From Chaetorhynchus papuensis (Eukaryota > Chordata > Aves > Passeriformes > Rhipiduridae), in contig VWYX01001214.1 in NCBI GenBank assembly GCA_013396525.1, positions 124,001-188,000 on the forward strand: a stretch of 64,000 nt of DNA. The letters are read 5' to 3'. Position 1 is the first letter of the stretch. Every line of letters starts with the position of its first letter. The translations under genes and the position numbers were made by a program. Positions 26,101 to 37,950 of this stretch are shown piece after piece. Below the pieces are notes generated by a model, which was not told the DNA's origin, made no database searches, and saw nothing but the letters and a program-made list of their open reading frames with translations.

Positions 26101-29100
26101 CATGAACAAGGACCTTCTTCTGAGAAGCTTTGGAACAGAAAACAGAAGGAGAAAGCTCATCTGAGATCAGCAAGTTGAAGAGAGCAGGGTACTTCAAAGA
26201 GAAGTCCAGGTCTGAGCAGGCGACAGGACCTCAGCACACATCAGTGCCCAAGGAGCTGGGAGCTCTGAGGCAGCTGATTTATCTGCAAGTTGCTATTCGA
26301 GCATTAGATCAAAATATTTCATCTGCAGAGCATTTTGAAGGTCAATCATTTTTCAATTATAACCAATTTGGCAGCAGAAAAATCATGTCCTGCACCACTT
26401 AAAATCAGTGCAATGTCATTAAACAACAAAATTACTTCCAACGGTCTCACAAAGAACAAAATTATTCATTAAAGCTACCAACTTCTGATTGCTTTTCAAA
26501 GAATGTAATAGAATTTTGGTCTTGCATATCTGATGGGAACATTTCCTCCACGAAAACCTTATCACTCAAGATAAAACTTTTGTAGCTTGCCCAATCAGAA
26601 CAGATTTGATTCTTTATCAGCTTAATCCTCATTTCTCTCTTTTTCTCAAGAAAATGATCCACTGAGAGTACAGCGGTACAGCTGCAAGCCTAGCAAGAAA
26701 TGAAGGAAGCATTTTATGGAGTATTTCTCAACACAACTCTACTCATGATTTACTTATGGACACTCTAACACTTAAATCAGGCTCTTCTCTGAGCAGTAGA
26801 TAGGAAACATTTTTTAACTCCACACTTTAGAAAGAAAGAAAAGTGAGATCTGTGGTATTTTAGGAATGTATCTTTGAGTTTAGAGGGCAGTTTTTGCACA
26901 CTGCACAGATCTCTGACCTCAAGGGACATCATGTTTAGTGCCATTTGCAGATATGTCCAAAACATCTGGTAAAACAGAGGTCGCACTAACCCAAAGAAGT
27001 TTTTCAAGTTCTGCTAAAACCAGCGCTTTCTGTAAGAAAAAAATCTACAGACTGGCTTCATCTGGCAGCAGTGGTGTATCAGTACACTCTGCCCGCTTCC
27101 AAAATTTAATGCCACAGCAGTTGTCTAACTTGTGTTCTCCAAATGTGTATCCTGGGAAGTGCTCGAGGGAACACACTCCTGGCACTCCAAGCCTCACTCG
27201 TTCAGCACTGAGGCCACACATCTGATTCCTCCCTCGATGCTGCATCCACCTCTTGGGTGTTTTTAACTCATTGGTGTGGCTTTTTCCCCACTCCATTAAC
27301 CCAGTGGCCAGACCCAGCTGTGGCTGCTGCATCAGATCACCAAGCAAACGAGAGGAGCTGTACTAAAGCCAAGGACTGACTCTCACATTAGATGAGAATG
27401 ATGCTCTCTTTTGCCAGAAACCCCTCTCCAAACAGGGTGTCCCACTGTGTGCTCCAAGGTACCTCCTGTCCTGCAAGCAGGCAGTGTCCCACAGCCAGAG
27501 AAACAAAGCTTCAAGCCTGGAACTGCTCCTGAATTCAGATGACTGAGTTATTTAAACTTCTTTAAATTACTTGGATCTCCTTGGAAAGCAGGATTATTTT
27601 ATCGTTTGTCCGGAGCTGGGATGACCAGCTGGTGATTACTACTGAGCTTTTGAAAAGCAGCCAGTATTGAGTTAAAGAAATATTAAACTGTAGAAAAATC
27701 AATGTGCCATACCAAACTTGAATTTGGAGCCTGTTAAAAGAAATAAACACACAAATCCTGTATGCTGTTGCATTTTCTTCTTTTTTTTTTTCCTCTAAAA
27801 TGCATTGCTCATGAAGTCCCCAGACATTTCACTCCAGACACACTGAAAACCTTTCATGGCAAAGGTAGGCTTTGGTTTATCACTAGGGAAAAGCACCCAG
27901 ATAGGAAGTCCAGATTGCTACCAGGAGAACATCGGAATTGTGATCTGAATTTCTGAGGCTGCAGAACACAGTCCTTTTGTAGCAGCTCTGCCTGAATGCT
28001 CCCTTTGCACTTCAGGCTGGCTCTTGTTTCTCTCTGCTGACTTTTGGAGCTCATTTTACGAATGGACAATTCCACATTATCAGCCAGAGCTTTGAACATG
28101 GACTGCAAGTACAGCAGCACCAGTCACAGAGGCATTGCTGGAATACTCTTCTTTTCTGTGCCGATGCTTGAATGTCTCACACCGGATCTGCTGATATCAT
28201 TTTAGAAAGGGAATGAAATTATTCCTGGTTAGGTAGAGATTAAATGCACATCATCTGTTACTGGACATCTGTTTAGGTTAATGCCCTTAGTACTCCGGGT
28301 GTTTTTCAGTAAGGGGAAATAAAGAGCTCTAAATAACAAAAGCCAAGGTGGAATAAAACCACTACATTTAATTGGCAAAAACTACTGCCAAATAAAATGC
28401 ATTTGAACTCTAATTAATCAACTGGAAATCAAAGCAATCGCCATTTACAGTGAAAAGGAAAAACATCCAGTTTGGTTTTGTCATCTCAGAAGTGACTGAT
28501 TACCACTTAGCACTATAATGATATTCCTTCAGAGTAAATTATAGACTGGCTTCTCCTTTCTTGAATCTAAGGAAATAAATTTATTGCTTCTCAGCACCCC
28601 AGAAATGAGTTCTGATTAAACTAGACCAGCAGATAAACAGATATTCTTTATTTTAAAAAATAAATAAATTTAAGTCTGCCGTCATACTAAATGAGTGCAA
28701 CAAATAGAATACAAATACTACCTGCAGTTTCCTTGTCGAGGCAGAGCACAGACAGCTCTCAAAGCACAACCAGCACGTGCTACTCAGAGGTTCTCTGACA
28801 AAACAGACAGCTCTCCTTTGCCAGCTCACTGGAAAAAGGCTGGAAAAATACCCCTGCTAGTTTCAACACTGTATATTTAGACCTAGTTTGCTAAATAGCC
28901 TGTAATGGCTGAGGAAGAACAGATGGAACACCCAAGGCCACTGTTCATCTCACAAAATTATGATTACCAGTAAAAACTTAAAGACAGCTACTATAATTTT
29001 TGAGGAAATTACAGAATTATGATGTTTACCTCTAATGACTTAATCAATGTTTGCAATAGGGTCTACCTGCACAGCCCAACATTGATAAGGCAGCTAAACA

Positions 29101-29875
29101 GTTTCAGCCCTAGACCCATTTTCATCCTCACAAAACTTTCTGAAAAATTCTGTTCTGGCACTGAAATTCATTGCAACTGCTCTGGTTTCCATCCAAACAT
29201 CCCCTGCAGCTTCTGAGAAGAGAAAGGGAAATCCATTTCACTCCTCATGATTTATGGGAGACTGAAGAACAATATCTTTCTCCTTACTTTAAGAGCTGAC
29301 ATACTTTTCCACCCTTTTCCACTTAATGGCTGAACTTTGAAACTTGGCATATACTTTATTGCTCTTTTTGGATGATGTCCAAGACCAAGTTCAAATAAAA
29401 ACAGGTTAAATAATGGAGTTGTAAGTGTTGGAAAACTCCCTGCAAAGTATGCACGAACTCAGTAACTTGAAATGTAATTCTCCCTTTTCAACAAACAAAT
29501 CCATCCAAACAGCACACCCTATGCTCCCTAAAATGTGAGTTTTCCAGTCCAGAAGTGCTGCAACTTTATATACAGCCCCAGAGTCCTCAGCACCAGGCTG
29601 GAAGTGTTCCTGAGGAGACAGACCATTCAGTAAATATGAGGGAGCGGGGACATGGCAGCAGGATTGTTTTATAAGAGATTAACAAGCAAAGATTTAGCTC
29701 AGCATATCTTACCTCATGATTACAACACGCTGAGGGCACGTGCACTACAAATTACCTGTCAGTGGAGCTGCTGCAACTCATTTAAGCTTCAGTAACCCAA
29801 CCACGTGCAATTGCACGCTACACCCAAGGAGCAGCATCCATCCCTCAGCAGCCAGGGAATCAACCCCAAGTGCAT

Positions 29876-29890
29876 CACACACACACACAG
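29876..29890. repeat. Short CA microsatellite
   Basis: A run of about seven CA units within intron sequence between exons C and D. Confidence 0.8.
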
Positions 29891-30074
29891 AGGATCTCGA
29901 TCCCCTCCTGACAGGCACGTCAGGCTCTCACACCACAAACGTGGTGCAGCCAGAGAACAGCTGCAGCCAGTGATCTAAATTCTCCTTCGATGCTCTAATC
30001 TCCAGAAATTCTTGCTCCTGAAGCTGAAAGGAGCTGTTCTAAAGCCTAATTCATTAACGAAATCAGACACTGAC

Positions 30075-30574
30075 CTGTAATTAGCTCTCTGACTTCCATG
30101 TCGTTTGTTTTTCGCAACAGCCTGATCAATGCAGGGATCCCATCACAGTTCTTTATAGCCACTTTGTTTTCATTATCCTTCCCATAGGAGATGTTTCTGA
30201 GAGCCCCGCAGGCCTTACGATGGACCTCAGGCTTTGGATGATCCAGCAGGCCCACCAGGATGGGGATCCCTTTGAGGTGCCTCACGTCCTTTTTGATCTT
30301 GTCGTTCTCGTAGCACAGGTGCTGCAGGTAGGCCGCGGCGTTGGACTTGACGGGGTCGATGGGGTGGCTGAGCATGGCGATGACCTCGGGCAGGTCGGGG
30401 TCCCTCCAGCGCGGGTCCTTGCGGATGCTGTCGATGGACGGGGAGCGCTTCCCCAGGCGGTCGATGCTGGCCATGCTGCCCCGCTCCGGCTGCGCCAGCG
30501 GCGCCGCGTAGCCGCCGTGCAGGTACGGAATCCTCTCCTCAACCATCTCCGTCTCGATGGGGTCGTCGTAGCCC
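30075..30574 (-). CDS. ARVCF: ARVCF coding exon C (pre-repeat segment and first armadillo repeats)
   Basis: A 500-nt exon that completes Arg256, encodes residues 257-422 and gives the first base of Gly423. The acceptor is ctcctcgcag|GGGCTAC, preceded by a long T-rich tract about 30-60 nt upstream. The donor is ATTACAG|gtcagt. The first third contains APLAQPERGSMASIDRL and RSPSIDSIRKDPRWRD, the family motif just before the repeat domain. The rest holds two armadillo repeats with the usual helix pattern: PEVIAMLSHPIDPVKSNAAA, then GIPILVGLLDHPKPEVHRKA, then the start of a third at GIPALIRLLRKTNDMEVREL. In the family these repeats form the groove that grips the cadherin tail. GC and CpG content are high in the 5' two thirds and fall towards the donor. 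Confidence 0.96.
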
Positions 30575-33500
30575 CTGCGAGGAGCAACGGCCCCAAGACA
30601 AAGAAAGGGAAAAAAAAAGGAAAAAAAAAAAGCACGTTTAAATGCTTTGTAACTCTGAGTCAATATGGAGATTTCAGCCACGAGCAAACATTTTAATATC
30701 GCAAACGTCACCGAGACAGCGTATTTACAATTTCCAATAGTTTATTTGTAGTAACTTGAAAATTAACCATCGTTGAATTCTCAGCAGTGATGGGACTCCA
30801 GCACAGTGTTTGTTTGGCTAGCAATGAAATGATGACAGGAACTGCAAGCCATCAAACAGATTGCTTTCATTTTGGTCACTTAGCAAAGCAATTACAACAG
30901 AGCTGGATTACATTTAGTAGGAAACACTGATCTTCATTAATGCTGTTACTTCTGCAACAAACCAAAACTCTAATTAAAGGCATTCAAGGCCTGGACAGAG
31001 ACCATGGATATATTTCAGCAAGTCTGACAAGTTCCACTACATTTCCATGTTGAAGCTCACACAAGTGTACTCTAAACACTACTCTTAATCAATGTTACCA
31101 TAAACCACCCTCTCATATACGTATTTTTTTCAAACCAGCAGCAGCCTTTTGCTTTATGGTTTTTCCCTGGGCAGGTTTGCTACTGTCTCAGTACTGCAGT
31201 TAGCTCAGTCAAGCAAGTAGTTTTAATTGCTACAAAATGTTTCTTAAAATCTCTCATCTGAAGCACTGAGTGATGTTATCGAACCATTTCTGATGTCATG
31301 CTGAAGTATAGACTATTAGAAGGCAGGAAGAAAATGGAGCTTGCTGTCATCCCAAAGGGACTGCTAATTAAACTGGGCTCTGGGGAGGAGAGCAACCGGA
31401 GGTGGAGACTGAACTCAGCCTTGTACAATTAACGCTTTTAATGTTAAAAGCGCCTCTCCTGACTTTAATTGCTGTTCTAAATCATAAACTGAATGAAAGG
31501 ATAAAAATGGGCAAGTATCCAAAACTCAGAATGAATCTGAAGAAATCCTTTTATTGATGCAGTTATTTGTATATGTATAATTCAGCAGTTGCTCTACACA
31601 GTAATTTACACTGTCTGGACAGTCGTATTTTCTGTTACAGAACAAAGCTGTTTCCATCACTCCAAGCAGAAAGCAACAACATTGAAACGATTTTGTGAAT
31701 GCACACAGGGCAGAAGGAATAACAAAACCCCTTAGCTACTCCTCAAAATTCCGTTTTTACAAATGCAAATTTGCGATAACCAGCATTAAAACTACAACAA
31801 CATCTCGTTTCTCAAACTCATCCTCATGCTAAATTCTTTTTCACTGTATAAAAGCAGCAGAAGATTAATTTTTATAATTGCACAGCTGTTGCTTGCTTGA
31901 CTTGGTAACTCGCAATTCAGCACATCCTAGCCCTGCGAGCTGCCCACAAGATAACTGTGCACCACCTCAATTACACCTGCACAATTAAGTTTCTCTTTCC
32001 TCCTCATCCGTCCAAGTACACAAAGATAATTACTGTCTTGGGATGCAGTTTGTTTGCTTTATTTCCACAAAGCCTTCCAAACAGAACCACACAGATGGGC
32101 CTATCTTCCTCATGTTGTATCCTCTTCCCTTTGCCACACAAAGCTCCTTGGTTTCATTACATTTGTCAAAAGAAAACTTCAAGTTAGGACTTTAAACTGC
32201 AACACTGTCATGACAAAACAGAGAGCACCACATAACTCTTGTACCAACAACACTATATTTTTTTAATTGTCAATCACTACTTATTAAATATGAGTGAAAA
32301 TACCTGAAGTCAAGAATCAATCAGTAAAAAAGAAAAAGAAAAATGAAATAAGATCACAACCCTGCTTTAAAACAAGATAGCACCTCTGAAGTATCTGTAA
32401 AAGAATGAAAACAAAAACCCACAATTGCTGGAATAAGCCCACTCAGGTCAGTTCCACAATACCTCTGAGGAAGAAACAATGTCAAGAGCCACTGTTAATG
32501 CACCAGCTCAATGACTCTACCTGGCAGCAAAAAAAACCACCTTGAACGCTTGACCTCTGAAGACCCCAAATCATTGTGTAGAAACTCCGAGATCCTGTAT
32601 GAACCTAAGAGCTGTACAAGAAAGCTCAGCCAAGGGAAGTATCATACCACTTCAGATTCACAGGACTAAATACATTGATCAAGGCTAGGGAAGGTTAAAA
32701 AAAACCAATAGGGGAAGCAGTTTACCAGAACAGGTCATCTGCAGAGGAGCAGAACAACCGCCCAGGCAGAGCAAGGCAGAAGTGCCACAAGCGCCATCCC
32801 CTCTCCTTTAACAGAGGGCTGGAAGACCAGACCAGCAGAGCGAGGAAGTCAAAAGCAAGTGTCCATCAGGGCATTAAATACACCCTGATCACCAACATAT
32901 TTACACACATGGAGAGTGAAGAAATCCTCTGTCTGAATCAGACTGGTGCGGGCCGCAAACGCGATTTTTCGCTTCCACATCACTGGAGCAGCTACGCTGG
33001 GAAGGAAAAGCCACTCGATACAGAACAGGACTAACAAGAGCTTCAGCAGATACTGCTCTCAGGAGACCAAGAGCTCTTTGCTCTCAGGAGTGAAGAGATC
33101 TGGTGCTGTGCCAGAGTTGCTGACTGCAAGCATCTTGCCTTCCGTCTGTTTGTAGCAAGGCAGCCAGGTTTTTAGGATGCCATGGGTCTCACTAATCACC
33201 TGTCTCAGGGAATTGATCAAAACACATTCTAGCATAGATAAAAACTGGGAGAGAGCTTGTGGAATTATCATCTTCCTTATGGCTTCAGCACAGGCACATT
33301 TGAGTAAACAGGTGAAGGATTTAAACATTTAATCCTCAACAACTTCTACAAGTGTTACATTCATTACAGTTTGCAGCTGGTGTCTGCTTTGGATAAAAGA
33401 CCAGCAAGGCTTGGGATTTCAGTAGGAACTTTGTGCCAAACATTGAAGAGGAGATGTAGAACTTTGCACAATGAGATTCTATTTTTGCCAGGCTCTGTTC

Positions 33501-36500
33501 CCTGATAGGATACACAAGGGGATTCAAAACCGGAGTGAATCCTCTGCTGAGACAAGTCTGAGTTATGGGCCATATGGTTAAAACATCGAAATCCCCTTAA
33601 CTGTGAACACCTAAGAACTGCCAGTGGATGAGCTGACTCGGGTTGCCTCCTGCCACATCAGACTCTGCCATTCATCACCTTCTGCTACCAGGGTATTATC
33701 AAACTGAGAGCGAATTCACACTAAGGAAGAGACTCAGAAAAAAACCAAATATTCTTCAAACTGACCACATTGCTTGTCTCACCCTGTTCTGCCCAGGCAT
33801 GTCCATAAACTCCTGCCCCAAACTAGACAATATCCCAATGTTGCCCATATACACTTGGAACGAGTGAACCTAGGCCACAGGTGCTGACTGAAAGTTTATC
33901 TACAATTACAAGCCTTTATGTTCTGAACCGAAAAAGAGCCCCAGAAGGAGGAGACAGGTCCGGTGCTACCAGTACTCTCACTGTCTGTGCACAACAGAAG
34001 CAAGACAGACCTACTGGGAAAGTTATTTAATCTAAAATCTGGCTCATTTCTTGGTAATAATAATTTGGACCGTGAAGTGACCACTAAATACAGTCTCAGT
34101 GTCTTAAATCAGGCTTCTGGCATAGACAATTTAACAGTAGAAAACTGTTTTGTTGTCAATTTAGTCAACATTAAAAATGTATTCGCTGCCTGGTCTGGAA
34201 CAGTAACATTGGCAATAGCTGCTCCAGAGCCCTTAGGGAAAAAAGATGTCCCACGAATGCTCAAACAAGTGCAGATTGCAGTGATCCACTCTGGGAAGAA
34301 ACCACCACCAAGGCAAGAAAAAGCTGAGCAGAAGTTATTTAAATAAGTAAGATGAATTATAACTTGCCCTTTTTTTTCCAGCTTGTTTGTGTTAATTTCA
34401 ATTTAATGATTAAGAAATATTCAAATAGTAGTAGGGATTTTTTTTGTGAATAAAATTATTCCGTACCTCCTGCTTCTCTTTCAAACAGGACTGTATATAA
34501 AACATCCAGGACACAGTAAGATTAGATGTTTTTAAAAACTACAATAAAACACCCAGTATAATAAAGGCAACCCAGCAAATGAAGAAAAAAGGGGCATAAA
34601 CTCAATTAAAGATGTGTAAATACCTTCACAAGTCAACTTGAGTAACATTAAATCAATATTATACACCCCAAACACTTTTCTCTAACCCCAATTCATTATG
34701 CAACCTGATTTACACCAAACCAGAGCATATGCTGAGGGAAAGAACAAGAAGTGCCAGGTACTCCTGCAGAAAGTCACATATCTTACATGAGAGACTCAGT
34801 GGAAAGGAAAACAAGAAAACCCAGCCATGAGCAATGACGAGCCAGCAGAGGGAATATTTGCCTTTCTGCATTTATCTGGATTTGGAGATGTTTGTGTGGA
34901 GGCACATTTTTTTCCCGATTTAAGATGAAATATAAGCAGCTTAAAATGAGGCTGGTGATGACAGAAGAAAAGCACAACAGGTAATTTATCTCTGTGATCA
35001 AATGGAGCGGGCAAGGGCTGAAAAGAACAATCTGTACTTGTAATCCCCTTGCCTAGGACCCCCTCCAGACACAGCTGGGCTGCCTCCTTATCACACAGGG
35101 ACTCAGCCTCACCAGCACAGACTCAGATGAGGAACCTCCACTCAAGCTCTCTCAGAATAGGAACTGACAGTAAGGACTCTGATTTTCCTGTAAACTGCGA
35201 ACTAATGAAGTAGCATCTTCTGGGAAGAACGTGAGAGAAGAACTCAGTGAGTGGAGGAATTCTGGTCAGGACACGAGGAGAGGCCCAAGCTGGAAGTTGG
35301 TGCAATGCAGAACAGTGTCCAACAGAGATGTTGTTAAACCTGCTCTACACGTACAAACTTTTTGAAACCAGAAGTGACATAAATTCATCACATTCATTTA
35401 ATCATTTTCACAGGAATAACTTATTTTAAAAAAACTAGAGAGGAGTAATAAATTAGTAATTACCCTCATCTAGTACAAAGCACTACTTGTAGTCTTTATT
35501 TTCTTGCAGATCAGTAGCATATCTGAAATGCAGGTTTATTGAAATGTTCAAGTATTTCTTTGAAATGTCAAAAAGTAACTGCTTATGAAGAGGCCCTCAT
35601 ACAATCTTCTTATGTTCTCAACAGCTAAAGTTTGCTGCCACAGTCAGGCTAATTATTTGTCAAAGCATCTTGATCACATTAAATATGGAAAAAGCTCACA
35701 ACAAAAGAAACGTAAAAGAAAAATTATGAATTGGTTCTAGCCAAACTGCAAGGAACAATAAATCAAAGAGATGTTTAATAAAACCACCAAATTTTAAATG
35801 CAAATGGTAGGTTCTAAGAATACATTTAATTATTCATTTTGCATACAGTTTGAAAAATGTTAATAAAAAATTAAAAGCACTGATGCCTGACTTCTTTTAG
35901 CAAGAACTGTAAACTTGCTTAGTTGCAGGGGAGCACTAATCCAAGTCTGACAGATTGATCAGGATTCTGGCACCCACTGGGTGCAGGTATTTCCTTCAGC
36001 CCCACAAAACATGGATGTGGTTCCACTGCTGGGAAAGCCTGCAAAATGAAAGATGGCACAAGGGACTTAAAAGGTATTCTGGGAGATAGTCATTCATACC
36101 TGGGTTTTTGTCTTGTTGGTTTTTTTTTTTTCCCTCTCAAGTATAGATGACAATTTTGAAGTGTTAGATTCTGTCTAGCCTTAAAATGAACTTCGAAAAT
36201 TGGGAAGGAAAACAGAGTATGAAAGCATGAATGACATAACATCTCCAAGTAGGAGGACTCCAGGAGAACAAAAAGGCCAACACAAATCCCACTGACAACT
36301 GCTGCTGATGCAGCAAAGCCTGAGGTCAGAGATGTTAAGTCTAAAGACTGTCTACACACACAGAGGCAGGTGGATCCAGACTCTTTACAGCTCTGGAAAC
36401 TATTCTAAATTAAAAGGAAAAGAATGAGAACTGAATCCGTATCAAAACATGAATCATGAGGATATGACTTCAAGCAGGCACAAGTAAAATTTGTACACCC

Positions 36501-37342
36501 CTTAGAAAACAAAGTATTACAAGTTTTTCAGGTCTGTACAAGACGACCTTCAGTTGAGTAACAGGACTCTTTTCCCAAGCCTGTGGGTTGTTGGGTTTTC
36601 TTCTCAAATGCAAGAGCAACTAACTGTGAACACAGCATAAACAACTAATACCAGAAAACATGGCATAAAATAGAACATTCCTTAGAAACTGGGCTGAATC
36701 AGAAGTAATCTGTAACTGATCACTTTAAACGCAACACAGATACTCTTTTCTCCCCTTCTATAGGCACAGGACAAAAATAATGATCTAGTCTTTCAGATTT
36801 GTGAGGTTCAGTACAACGTGGCCAGACAGCTGAGGGCATGTGGCTAGCACAGGATCATGGCTGAGGCTGTCGCACACCTCACAAGACAGCTTGGCACCCC
36901 TTCACCACCAGGGATCAGCTCATCTGCAACCCCAACCAGCTGTTCAGATCTTTTGTTTGGCAGATGTGCACACAACCAGACCTGTCAGGAGTCTCACAGA
37001 TCACAAATCCCTCTTTTCACCTTGCTAGTGTGGGATGGCTTTGGGACAACACAATGCATTCACAAGTCTTTTTCAGGAAGAGGGAAAAAAAGTAACAGCC
37101 TTCTTCTAAAAGGTCATCTTTCTTTCTAAATTCAACCTGAACTAAGCAGCCCAGAATCACTGAAATGGTCCCTGTGCCCTACCCTCACTCTCTTCTGTAC
37201 TTCATGTGTGTTTTGCAGTCACTTATGGGCTGTTTTTCTGTCAAGTAATTCCAGAATTTACCAGATCACAGAGTTTGAATGTACACGATCAAACAAGCAA
37301 AAGAGCTGCACAACAGCACTGTGAAAAACAAATGGGTGTTAC
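30575..37342 (-). other. ARVCF: ARVCF intron between exons B and C
   Basis: A 6,768-bp intron with gtaaca donor and ctcgcag acceptor. A long run of A's and G's at 30601-30632 on the plus strand is the T/C-rich tract upstream of the exon C acceptor. A perfect 9-bp inverted repeat sits at 31433-31452 within a patch of TAATTAA-like words. I see no further exon. Confidence 0.86.
31433..31452. repeat. Perfect 9-bp inverted repeat with 2-nt spacer
   Basis: cgcttttaa and its exact reverse complement flank TG. It lies between TAATTAA (about 31368) and a further AATTAA word (about 31428), in sequence that otherwise lacks simple repeats. It could be a dimeric transcription-factor site in a regulatory element; the function is not shown by the sequence. 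Confidence 0.6.
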
Positions 37343-37950
37343 CTTCCTTTGTGAGGCCTTCCTCTCTCTGGCACACCTGCAGCCGTCCTCCTGTTCACAG
37401 TGGAGTAATCCGGATCCAGTTCGTATCCTTCATCATCCACTCCAAGGCTGCGGTTGTCATCCTCCAGCCCGTAGGGCTCCGGCTGGAAGCGCTCGGGCTG
37501 CGAGCGGTTCAAGTCAACGCTGCTGCCCACGGGCACCTGAGGCTGGGCAACGGGGCCGTAGTTCTCCCTCCTGCTGGGCAGGGTGAAGCTGCCATCGTCA
37601 GGCCTGTAGGTGCCCCCTGGCACGTAGGCGTAGCGGGGCCGGTAGTTGACACCCCGGGACAAGCTGCCGTAGTTGTCCGAGAGGTCTCCGTAGCCGTCGT
37701 GGCCGATGTAGGGGCGGTACTGGCCCTCGTGGCTCTCGGGGTACGAATCGTTGTAGCTGTTGTAGGACCGGGTCAGGGTGGACGAGGCCTGGGGGGCGAT
37801 GAAGCGCTCGCCGTTCTTCAGGTACCTCCTGTCGATGGAGTCTGTGTAGCTGCCCATGGGCGACGAGCCGTCCATGGCGGGCAGCCCGTCCGGCCCCAGC
37901 GGCACCTGCCGCACCGTCCTCGTGGTCACTGTCTTGACCATCTTGGTGAC
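37343..37950 (-). CDS. ARVCF: ARVCF coding exon B (Tyr/Pro-rich N-terminal regulatory region)
   Basis: A 608-nt exon encoding residues 54-255 plus the first two bases of Arg256. The acceptor is cctcccag|GTCACC and the donor GGAAG|gtaaca, with C rather than G at +5. The product starts VTKMVKTVTTRTVRQVPLGP, a Lys/Thr-rich conserved block, then becomes rich in Tyr, Ser, Arg, Pro and Gly (for example RSYNSYNDSYPESHEG and YGDLSDNYGSLSRGVNYRP). It ends with an acidic run ERFQPEPYGLEDDNRSLGVD that matches ARVCF. In p120 family proteins this region is largely disordered and phosphorylated on Tyr and Ser; that role here is inferred from the family. The exon is much richer in GC and CpG than its introns, so a 230-codon open frame appears on the opposite strand, which I regard as a shadow. 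Confidence 0.95.

Larger units (their letters stand above)
21994..30074 (-). other. ARVCF: ARVCF intron between exons C and D
   Basis: An 8,081-bp intron with gtcagt donor and cctgcag acceptor. It contains a TA-rich microsatellite (23026-23126) and a short CA run (29876-29890). The remainder is AT-rich unique-looking sequence in which I see no exon or RNA gene. Confidence 0.86.

Noticed and set aside
30220..30696. 158-codon plus-strand frame and a second minus-strand frame (30282-30635)
   Set aside because: Both overlap exon C in wrong frames and are rich in Ala, Arg and Gly, as expected from a GC-rich exon. The exon C frame matches ARVCF and fits the phases.
33963..34346. 127-codon plus-strand frame
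   Set aside because: No resemblance to a known protein; isolated in intron sequence with nothing else to support it.
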